A DNA stretch of 7,068 nt. It comes from JAXHLG01 sp964505305. Its GTDB lineage: Bacteria; Patescibacteriota; Minisyncoccia; Moranbacterales; DUUL01. How positions within the stretch are numbered: the first letter of the stretch is position 1; every line of letters begins with the position of its first letter. The position numbers and the translations under genes were made by a program. The DNA is taken from positions 1 to 7,068 of the forward strand of contig CAZDHE010000030.1 of assembly GCA_964505305.1 (NCBI GenBank), in the 5' to 3' direction. The notes below the pieces were generated by a model. The model saw only the letters and a list, made by a program, of their open reading frames with translations, searched no databases and was not told the DNA's origin. Shown here one piece after another: positions 1 to 5,931 of this stretch.

Positions 1-1
1 C

Positions 2-2452
2 GAGGCCGGTCAAATAGAACAAGCTAAACAAACCGCCGAAAGCATAACAAATGAACGGCATAAATCCGGAGCCCTTTCCGAAATAGCTCAAGCCCAAGCC
101 GAGGCCGGGAGTAAATATCTTCTCCGAGCCGCCTCGGAAAGAAAACAAACCTCTCCGGAGCAGGTCAGGGAACTCCTCCAAAAGGCCTCCGAATACAAGT
201 CCAAAGAGAATAAAGACCTCATCAAAGCCATAGGCGCTGTTTTAGATGAATCGCAAAGAAAGGAACTATCTGAGAAATTCGGAGAAAAAGCAAGAGATTT
301 ACTTTATGCCGGCTATACTGATCTAAGAAAAGCGGGACAAGAGGAAGAAAAAGAAATAACTAAGCGCTATGGCCGGAAAATGAAAGAAATCGCCCAAAGC
401 CCGCAAACGCAGAAAGAAACCCAAAAGCTGGCAAGCGAGATTTTGATCAACCTCAACAACGAGCAGGCCGTCCAGGCAATCATGGAAGCGGCGCGCGGGC
501 TCCCGGCCGAGAGCTGGCAATTGCCCCGCCTCATCAAAACCCTCTGCGAGACCGGCAATACCAAGGCGGCAGATCTGGCGGTGCAATTCTGCGGAACAGA
601 GGAGCTGCCGGAGAGGATCAAGTGGTATACTCTGCATAAACTGGTAGAGCAAGAATATCTCCCTTCTTCTTTGGGCGAATACCTAAAAGAGAAAGGCATT
701 CAAGACAAAAGAACCCTGGACTGCGTCCGCCAGGTTATCTCCCGCCTCCGCCTAAACCCCGACAAAGAGGTGTTGGAATATATCTTGGACAGAGAATATT
801 ATGATGAAACAACCGGAGAGAAAATAGAAGACATAGGAAAAAGAATCGACAGCCTGCAGGAGAAAAAAGAAAGATTTGAGAGCATAGACGATCGATTTGA
901 ACTGATAGAAACTCTTCACAACGACAAAGAAAGCGCTACCTTGTATTATCTTCTAAACGGAGGCAAAACCAGATTCAGCCTGGTCAACAGCTACAACAGC
1001 GAAAAGTTTGCCACTATTTTAGAGGTTTTAAATGAACAATTGGGCGATATAGATCAAGGAATATTGAATCAATGGCAAGGAGCTCTTGAAAACAGCTCCA
1101 ACTATACACCGGAAGAACAAGAAAAGATCAAGGATAACTTGATCCAAGGCAAATGGCCTTTTGACGGCATGGAAGCTAAAGACCAAGAAGGAGTGATGAA
1201 AAACCAACCCCGCTCTGTTTTGGAAGTCAATCTGGATGTTTCCGATTCGGCGCAATTGGAAAACATCAACAAACAGGCTGCCTCAGCTTTTGGAAAAAAC
1301 CAGTTGGGCGTTATTTTGAAAACTAAAGCATACCGCGAATTTCTGGATCAAGAAGGAGACGAAGAGCTTCTGCAGGAAACCTCCCAAGCGCAAGGGCTGG
1401 CTGGCATGGAGGAAATTATTAGGCAAATCGAAGAGAAATACCCTCAAGCCATAAAAGAAGCGGAAGAGAAATTAAACAAGAATTGGAAAAAATTGGGAGA
1501 TAAGAAAGTTTTGGAAAGCAGCTTGACCGGAGTATTGCAAGAAGAAGAAAACCCGATTGATTTAAAAGAGCTCCTGAAAAATCTGGAAAGCCAAAGAAAA
1601 TCCCTCAAATCCTCTATGAACAAAAAGTTTAAATATCTCATTAATAACAATAGGGACAGAAAAGAAGAATTAATGCAAGAAAAAAGATCGGTTTTGGAAA
1701 GACTGGAAGCCAAAGACCCCGCTAAGCTGCTGGGGTATATTATGGGGGAAACCGTCGGATTGACGGAAAAAGAGGAAGATGCAACCACAGAAAAGCTGAT
1801 CACTGAATGGGAGGGCCATCTGAAAAGCATTTTTGACGATTTCCAAAAAATAGATCAATCCGGGGAAAAGCAAAAGAGCAAGCAGCAGAAAGTCACGCTG
1901 AGGTATCTGGACAAAAAAGACGATCTTATCCCTTGCTTGAGGTTCGCCGACAGCGCCCAGTGCTGTTTCACTTCCAGCCAATATCGAATTGAAGGCCACA
2001 ACGTCGGTAACGCTGAGTGGATCGCCCGCATTTGGAAAGATCCTCTTAGCTATGTTTATCAGATTGAGGACAATGAGCCGGATGCCAAGCAAAGAGAAGC
2101 TGTCGGCTTTGTCTTCGGTTTTTACGGAGAAAAACAAGAAGAGTTGGCGGTAATGTTAAACGGCGTCTATATGCAGAACAAGACCGATAAAGCCGCCGCA
2201 AGCATTCTCAACACCATAGAAAATAACCTGACCAAGCCCATGCAAGCCGATTACCAGATCTTTGCCTCCAGGCATGGCGGAGCAATTAAACCTCCCCAAG
2301 AATACGGAAATATTGAAGAAGAAATTACCAGATTCAGAGCCCTGGAAGGAAGAGGTGGCGGGCCGGAGGAAAAGATATATGACGATATCGGAAACAAAGT
2401 CAATCAACCCGTCCAGCTTGATAACAGTGTGTTTGGGAAGAAACTGAGATAG
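2..2452 (+). CDS. Large alpha-helical repeat protein of unknown function, 5' end outside the window
   Basis: I do not recognise this protein. The frame is open from the first full codon (base 2) to a TAG at 2450-2452, giving 816 visible residues; the ATG at 380 is internal because the same frame continues upstream with the same character. Visible residues 4-36 resemble a TPR-like helical-hairpin unit (AESI, then ALSEIAQAQAEAG). Residues about 140-235 look like HEAT-type helices (LINLNNEQAVQAIMEAA, then LIKTLCETGNTKAADLAVQF). The middle, to about 635, is Lys/Glu-rich and helical, probably partly coiled coil. A distinct globular C-terminal domain spans about 640-790: PCLRFADSAQCCFTS with C645, C654 and C655; EWIARIWKDPLSYVYQIED; AVGFVFGFYG (700-709); LAVMLNGVYM; and SRHGG with H758. 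The last part is weakly GNAT-like in layout, which is only a hypothesis. No signal peptide or membrane segment is visible in this part. Codons are richer in C and A than in the genes downstream. Confidence 0.85.
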   Translation, partial: EAGQIEQAKQTAESITNERHKSGALSEIAQAQAEAGSKYLLRAASERKQTSPEQVRELLQKASEYKSKENKDLIKAIGAVLDESQRKELSEKFGEKARDLLYAGYTDLRKAGQEEEKEITKRYGRKMKEIAQSPQTQKETQKLASEILINLNNEQAVQAIMEAARGLPAESWQLPRLIKTLCETGNTKAADLAVQFCGTEELPERIKWYTLHKLVEQEYLPSSLGEYLKEKGIQDKRTLDCVRQVISRLRLNPDKEVLEYILDREYYDETTGEKIEDIGKRIDSLQEKKERFESIDDRFELIETLHNDKESATLYYLLNGGKTRFSLVNSYNSEKFATILEVLNEQLGDIDQGILNQWQGALENSSNYTPEEQEKIKDNLIQGKWPFDGMEAKDQEGVMKNQPRSVLEVNLDVSDSAQLENINKQAASAFGKNQLGVILKTKAYREFLDQEGDEELLQETSQAQGLAGMEEIIRQIEEKYPQAIKEAEEKLNKNWKKLGDKKVLESSLTGVLQEEENPIDLKELLKNLESQRKSLKSSMNKKFKYLINNNRDRKEELMQEKRSVLERLEAKDPAKLLGYIMGETVGLTEKEEDATTEKLITEWEGHLKSIFDDFQKIDQSGEKQKSKQQKVTLRYLDKKDDLIPCLRFADSAQCCFTSSQYRIEGHNVGNAEWIARIWKDPLSYVYQIEDNEPDAKQREAVGFVFGFYGEKQEELAVMLNGVYMQNKTDKAAASILNTIENNLTKPMQADYQIFASRHGGAIKPPQEYGNIEEEITRFRALEGRGGGPEEKIYDDIGNKVNQPVQLDNSVFGKKLR

Positions 2453-2531
2453 CTTGTAGGTGGTTAGCTTGGCAACTGTTGTTTAGAATTGTGTTTAACT
2501 TGAGATAAATTGAGGTTAAAATATTTCTTTG

Positions 2532-2559
2532 CATGATACACGATTCATAATTCATGATA
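2532..2559. repeat. Degenerate 7-bp tandem repeat in the intergenic spacer
   Basis: Four consecutive heptamers can be read: catgata, cacgatt, cataatt, catgata. The first and last are identical and lie exactly 21 bp apart. The units resemble rotations of the heptamers inside tsaE further right (caaaatt, caaatca). The array lies in the 220-bp non-coding spacer 2453-2672, which is AT-rich, has no supportable ORF or RNA gene, and also carries three gtatt words at 2612-2629. The array is short and imperfect, so chance in AT-rich DNA is a real alternative. Confidence 0.45.
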
Positions 2560-2582
2560 TGTGCTTAATACATACCCGGCTA

Positions 2583-2591
2583 TGCTATACA
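2583..2591 (+). promoter_or_regulatory. Possible extended -10 promoter element upstream of the secreted-protein gene
   Basis: The sequence tgctataca fits an extended -10 element (TG, one base, then TATACA, 4 of 6 to TATAAT). It lies about 80 bp before the ATG at 2673, in the widest spacer of the window, where a promoter for the downstream cluster would be expected. No good -35 hexamer lies 16-18 bp upstream. A competing weak pair is ttgagg at 2510-2515 with catgat at 2532-2537, 16-bp spacing. Promoter consensus in this lineage is not known to me, so this is tentative. Confidence 0.2.
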
Positions 2592-2672
2592 AAAAGGCGA
2601 TCAAGGTTATAGTATTGTATTAATGTATTAGTTGGCGATTTTAGCGTATCTCCTGAGTCTTAATATTTTATT

Positions 2673-3725
2673 ATGAAAAAAATCGCAACGGGGGGATTGG
2701 TACTTTTTTTCGCTATTCTTCCCTCGGTTGTTCAGGCACATGCTTGGTGGGGAGAGGGCGCCAGAGACAAAGATTGGATTCTCAGGCATGGAGGATCTCT
2801 GGTTAACTATACCATTAAAGGCAAGGCGAGTTCGGATGCTTACAAAGTCAGGATGTATCTGATGGGAGCCAAGGGCGCCGGAGGGGGAGCGGCCGAGACG
2901 GCCGAGAGAGGAGATGTGGTTGAAATAGAATACGGAAGCGAGGCAACGTTTGACGATGCTATTAATAATTTGTACAAGGTTATTGTTTTTAAGGGAACGG
3001 ACAAAAAAATTTCCGCGGAATTTTTTGCCAGGCCGGGGAAAGTTATAGATGTTCATTTTGATTTATATGAAGATGAAGTGTATCAATCTAAAAAAATTGT
3101 TTACAGAGGAGATCAGATTCTTCTTATACCTGAATCTTCCAAATATGTTAAGCCCGAGGATTTAGAGTTTTCCAAGATAGAAAAGAAACCGGAGCCGGAT
3201 GAAAAAGAGGAGACAAGCCAAGGCAAGAAAGAAGACGCAAAGGAAAGTGCTGAGCAAGAAAAAATCAAAGATGATTCAAAAGAAGAGGACCGGGAGAGCG
3301 AAGAGGAGAATGAAAAAAAGGCGGAGGCGGTCAAAGAGGAAGATGAAAACCGGAGGGACGGGAAAGCTGAGGATTTTCAAAATGAATTCGAAGTCAGAAA
3401 AGAGAAAATTGCATCCCTGGAAAGAGGATTTGAGGAGGAATGGAACAAGGAGAAACAAACAAACAAACTGATTTATTTACTCAGAGGCCCGAGCCAAGCG
3501 AGAATTGAGAGTCTTAAGGATAAATTGAGAAAATTGAAGAGCGAATTTTCCGAGGCCAAGAAATTGGAAGACTCGGCGTTTAATGAAAAGACCGAAAAAG
3601 AAGTCGATAGCTTGATTGTTGATACGGAAGAAAAAATAAAACAAAAACTGGCTCAATTAAAGGAAATTAACAGGGAAACTTCTTTTCGGGAGAGGGTTAA
3701 ATCTTTTTTAAATTTCAGGAAATAA
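2673..3725 (+). CDS. Secreted protein with N-terminal beta-rich domain and long charged coiled-coil tail, function unknown
   Basis: This 350-residue protein has a clear Sec signal peptide: MKK, a hydrophobic core (GLVLFFAILPSVV), then VQA with likely cleavage after A22 or A24. There is no cysteine anywhere, so it is not a lipoprotein and has no disulfides. Residues about 25-155 look beta-rich and globular (NYTIKGKASSDAYKVRMYL, VVEIEYGSEATFDDAINNLYKVIVF, VIDVHFDLYEDEVY). Residues about 160-235 are low-complexity Glu/Lys/Asp sequence, presumably disordered. Residues about 240-345 are predicted coiled coil (EKIASLERGFEEEW, SLKDKLRKLKSEFSEAKKLE, EEKIKQKLAQLKEI). No second membrane segment or wall-anchor motif is seen, so it is probably released or held at the surface by binding. 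The start is fixed by the signal peptide; no Shine-Dalgarno precedes it. murC begins 30 bp after its TAA, suggesting co-transcription and perhaps an envelope role, which is inference only. I recognise no family. Confidence 0.88.
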   Translation: MKKIATGGLVLFFAILPSVVQAHAWWGEGARDKDWILRHGGSLVNYTIKGKASSDAYKVRMYLMGAKGAGGGAAETAERGDVVEIEYGSEATFDDAINNLYKVIVFKGTDKKISAEFFARPGKVIDVHFDLYEDEVYQSKKIVYRGDQILLIPESSKYVKPEDLEFSKIEKKPEPDEKEETSQGKKEDAKESAEQEKIKDDSKEEDRESEEENEKKAEAVKEEDENRRDGKAEDFQNEFEVRKEKIASLERGFEEEWNKEKQTNKLIYLLRGPSQARIESLKDKLRKLKSEFSEAKKLEDSAFNEKTEKEVDSLIVDTEEKIKQKLAQLKEINRETSFRERVKSFLNFRK

Positions 3726-3755
3726 TGTTTAAGGTTTTAATTTTAAATAATATCG

Positions 3756-5216
3756 ATGAAAAACTTTAACTTGAAAAAGATTCGGAGGGTTTATATGATA
3801 GGTATCAAAGGCGCGGGAATGGCCGGATTAGCTGAGATTTTTCAGGGGATGGGCAAAGACGTGGTTGGTTCGGATACCCGGGAGAAGTTTTTTACGGATG
3901 AGATTTTAAAAAGAAAAGGAATTAAGTATTTTGAAGGTTTTTCCAAGAAAAATATTGAAAGTGAGGGGAAGCCCGATTTAGTGGTTTATTCAACGGCTTA
4001 TAGTTCCAAGAGCAATGAAGAATTAAAATATGCTCAAAAAAAGAAGATGGCCATTGCCTCTTATCCGGAAGCGGTAGGGAGGTTGATGCAGGAAAAATAT
4101 GCGGTGGCGGTTTGTGGGACGCACGGGAAAACTACTACTTCGGCTATGCTGGGACTTGCTTTGAAAGAAGGCGACATTGACCCAACCGCCTTGATAGGTT
4201 CTCAAGTAAAGCAATTTGAGTCAAATGTATTATTAGGTGAGTCAAGATTTATGGTGGTGGAGGCGGATGAATACCAGGATAAGTTTTCTCATTATTTTCC
4301 TACGGGAGCGGTGTTAACCAGCGTAGATTTTGATCATCCGGATTATTTTGAAAATTTTGATGAGTATAAAGAGGCTTTTAAAAGGTTTATTCGCAAAATC
4401 CCCAAGCATGGATTTCTGGTGGCTTGGGGAGAAAGCGCTTCTGTGGTGGAAATCGCCAAAGAAGCTCAATGCAAAATTATCCTTTATGGACTCTTTAGGA
4501 GTATTTCTTCCGGCGGATCTTTTCTTCCGGCAGAAGCGGAGGTTAAAAAATACCAAGAAATGAACATCAACGAGAGGGTGATGGAGCAGGTTAAAGAGGA
4601 ATTTTTAAGGGAAGGGAAGATAAATGTAGAATGCTTGGCTGTACCCGCGGAAATGGAATTATGCGTCCCCGGCAAGCACAATTTGCTTAACGCTACGGCG
4701 GCCTTGGCAGTTTCTATGGAAATAGGTGTTTCCCGGGAGCGCGCTATCAAGGCCTTAGAAAGTTATAAGGGGGTTTCCAGACGGTTTGAATTTTTAGGAA
4801 GAAGAAATGGCGCGATAATTATTGATGATTACGCTCATCACCCGGAAGAAATTCAAGCCACGTTGGAAGCGGCAAAACAACAGTATCCGAATAAAAATAT
4901 AATTTGCGTGTTTCATCCCCATACTTTTTCTAGAACCAAGGCCTTGTTAGACGAATTTTCTCAAAGTTTCGATTTGGCGGATGAAGTTTATATTTTAGAC
5001 ATTTACGGATCCGCCAGAGAAGAGCAAGGAGGAGTTCACGCTGAAGATTTGGTTTACAAAATGAGTTTTTTTAGAAATAATGTGGAATATGTTGCCGGAA
5101 TGGAAGAGGCTTATGAAAACTTGGAGAATAAAATTGGAGAAGGAGATTTGGTAATTACCATGGGAGCCGGCAACGTTTTTGAATTAGGAGAGAGACTGGC
5201 AAAAGAGGAAATTTGA
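3756..5216 (+). CDS. murC: UDP-N-acetylmuramate--L-alanine ligase (MurC)
   Basis: Cytoplasmic Mur ligase that uses ATP to join L-alanine to UDP-MurNAc, the first amino-acid step of the peptidoglycan stem. All three Mur domains are present in 486 residues, near the family's usual length. The N-terminal Rossmann domain has GIKGAGMAGLAEI (16-28). The ATPase domain has the P-loop GTHGKTTT (121-128, K125), EADEY (169-173), the DFDHPDY region (191-197) and PGKHNLLNA (305-313). The ligase domain has RRFEFLG (342-348), DDYAHHP (357-363) and FHPHTFSRT (386-394). Residues about 247-290 form a poorly conserved charged stretch roughly 15 residues longer than typical. EADEYQDKFSHY also recalls Mpl, the recycling ligase, but MurC is preferred. 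The start at 3756 keeps the full first strand (RRVYMIGIKG); an ATG at 3795 has ggaggg five bases upstream but would truncate that strand. It ends in TGA. Gaps: 30 bp before, 77 bp after. Confidence 0.95.
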   Translation: MKNFNLKKIRRVYMIGIKGAGMAGLAEIFQGMGKDVVGSDTREKFFTDEILKRKGIKYFEGFSKKNIESEGKPDLVVYSTAYSSKSNEELKYAQKKKMAIASYPEAVGRLMQEKYAVAVCGTHGKTTTSAMLGLALKEGDIDPTALIGSQVKQFESNVLLGESRFMVVEADEYQDKFSHYFPTGAVLTSVDFDHPDYFENFDEYKEAFKRFIRKIPKHGFLVAWGESASVVEIAKEAQCKIILYGLFRSISSGGSFLPAEAEVKKYQEMNINERVMEQVKEEFLREGKINVECLAVPAEMELCVPGKHNLLNATAALAVSMEIGVSRERAIKALESYKGVSRRFEFLGRRNGAIIIDDYAHHPEEIQATLEAAKQQYPNKNIICVFHPHTFSRTKALLDEFSQSFDLADEVYILDIYGSAREEQGGVHAEDLVYKMSFFRNNVEYVAGMEEAYENLENKIGEGDLVITMGAGNVFELGERLAKEEI

Positions 5217-5293
5217 GAGACTGGAATTTTAGTAAAGGGTAAATAGTTTATGTTTTTGCATAAGATAATTAAAGCAGTGATAAAAGTTTTTTA

Positions 5294-5845
5294 ATGAAAA
5301 AAGAGTTTGTTTCTAAAAATTGCGCGGAAACCGAAAAAATAGCCCAAGACCTAATAAAAGATTTTCCGGAAGATCGCAATGTTATATTACTGGAAGGAGA
5401 TTTAGGGGCGGGAAAAACCACTTTTTCTCAGTTTGTTTTAAAAACTCTCGGAGCGGAAGGTCCGTTTACTTCTCCCACTTTTGTTATTATGAAGGAATAC
5501 AAGATCAAGTTAAAAGTGGAAAGTAAAAAGTGGAAAGTTGATAGTGATTCGAAATTCGAATCACAAATCACAAATCACAAACTTGATTTGAAAGTGGATA
5601 ATAATTCAAAATTCAAAATTCAAAATTCAAAATTCCACGTAGTGTTTCATATTGATTGTTATAGGATGGAGAGCGAGGAGGAAATGCTGGATCTTGGCTG
5701 GGAGGAAATAGTTTCCGATAAGTCTAATTTGGTCCTGGTAGAGTGGCCGGAAAAAATCGAAGGGATTTTGCCAAAAAAATATGTTAAAATAAAATTTGAC
5801 ATAAAAAATAGGGAAGAAAGAAAAATAAGAATCATTAAAAAATAG
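5294..5845 (+). CDS. tsaE: tRNA t6A37 biosynthesis ATPase TsaE (YjeE), with a repeat-derived internal insert
   Basis: TsaE is the small cytoplasmic P-loop ATPase that works with TsaB and TsaD to make N6-threonylcarbamoyl-adenosine at position 37 of ANN-decoding tRNAs. Diagnostic motifs are in order: Walker A GDLGAGKTTF (35-44, K41), TSPTFVIMKEY (59-69), HIDCYR (119-124, with the conserved Asp) and VEWPEKI (149-155). The protein is 183 residues against roughly 150 in typical members. The excess lies between KEY and HIDCYR, residues about 70-116, where most TsaE proteins have only about ten residues. That insert is encoded by tandem and palindromic DNA and reads as Lys/Asn/Ser-rich sequence (QITNHK, SKFKIQNSKF). 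The frame is intact and all core motifs survive, so I call it functional, not a pseudogene. No Shine-Dalgarno precedes the ATG. Partners tsaB and tsaD are not in this window. Confidence 0.94.
   Translation: MKKEFVSKNCAETEKIAQDLIKDFPEDRNVILLEGDLGAGKTTFSQFVLKTLGAEGPFTSPTFVIMKEYKIKLKVESKKWKVDSDSKFESQITNHKLDLKVDNNSKFKIQNSKFHVVFHIDCYRMESEEEMLDLGWEEIVSDKSNLVLVEWPEKIEGILPKKYVKIKFDIKNREERKIRIIKK
5512..5538. repeat. 13-bp direct repeat at 14-bp period inside tsaE
   Basis: The 13-mer aaaagtggaaagt occurs at 5512-5524 and again at 5526-5538. A decayed relative, gaaagtggat, follows at 5590-5599. The period is twice seven, matching the 7-bp period of the other arrays in this insert. It encodes the VESKKWKVDS part of the TsaE insert. 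Confidence 0.8.
5544..5564. repeat. Perfect 21-bp palindrome inside tsaE
   Basis: Two 10-bp arms, gtgattcgaa and ttcgaatcac, flank a single central A at 5554. It is the only long perfect inverted repeat I found in the window. It sits between the aaaagtggaaagt pair and the tcacaaa array, and its right arm overlaps the first tcacaaa unit. In the protein it encodes the segment SDSKFESQ. The near-zero loop favours a cruciform or dyad binding site over a stable RNA hairpin. Confidence 0.85.
5561..5581. repeat. Three perfect copies of the heptamer tcacaaa inside tsaE
   Basis: Units lie at 5561-5567, 5568-5574 and 5575-5581, all identical. Three heptamers make 21 bp, so the array is frame-neutral: it reads through three frames as the peptide QITNHK and returns to the original frame. 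Gain or loss of a single unit would shift tsaE out of frame. Confidence 0.9.
5605..5635. repeat. Tandem heptamer ttcaaaa, about 4.4 copies, inside tsaE
   Basis: The word ttc recurs at 5605, 5612, 5619, 5626 and 5633 with exact 7-bp spacing and aaaa between the occurrences. The encoded peptide is itself heptad-periodic (SKFKIQN followed by SKF), as expected when a 7-bp unit is read through three frames. Peptides of this kind (FKIQNSKF) are, to my knowledge, common where such repeats run into genes of AT-rich genomes. Confidence 0.9.
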
Positions 5846-5862
5846 AAACGATTTACTACCAT

Positions 5863-5878
5863 ATTACGTTATTACGTT
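5863..5878. repeat. Two tandem copies of attacgtt in the tsaE-phosphomutase spacer
   Basis: The octamer attacgtt occurs at 5863-5870 and 5871-5878, followed by at. It lies in the 86-bp spacer 5846-5931, which otherwise holds only AT-rich sequence. A lone -10-like tatgat sits at 5880-5885 without a matching -35. The period is eight, not seven, so it may be unrelated to the tsaE arrays. Confidence 0.6.
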
Positions 5879-5931
5879 ATATGATAGTATTTTAAAAAGT
5901 GGGGTATTGAGCTTAGAATTAAAATAATTTT

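Noticed and set aside
1444..2137. Minus-strand open frames of 128 and 155 codons
   Set aside because: They lie opposite the large first gene, are rich in Ser/Phe/Leu as expected from antisense of Glu/Lys codons, and show no recognisable motif.
3199..3471. Open frame for a very basic Lys/Arg-rich 90-residue peptide on the + strand
   Set aside because: It is the shifted-frame reading of the Glu/Lys-rich low-complexity part of the secreted protein; purine-rich GAA/AAG codons give Lys/Arg in another frame. It has no own start signal.
5214..5216. Recoding of TGA as an amino acid (genetic codes 4 or 25)
   Set aside because: The TGA stands exactly at the expected C-terminus of MurC and no conserved gene here has an internal TGA, so the standard bacterial code fits.
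5190..5224. 10-bp direct repeat gagagactgg spanning the murC stop (5190-5199 and 5215-5224)
   Set aside because: Only two short purine-rich copies, no further structure; probably a small local duplication or chance.
5248..5263. Stem-loop ttatg/cataa with a T-rich loop after murC, as a terminator
   Set aside because: Only five A/T-dominated pairs and no T-run after the stem; too weak for an intrinsic terminator.
5505..5640. CRISPR-like array
   Set aside because: Units are 7-14 bp, contiguous, without unique spacers and lie within a coding gene.
5501..5641. tsaE as a pseudogene or frameshifted gene because of the repeats
   Set aside because: The frame stays open through the insert and all TsaE motifs before and after it are intact.
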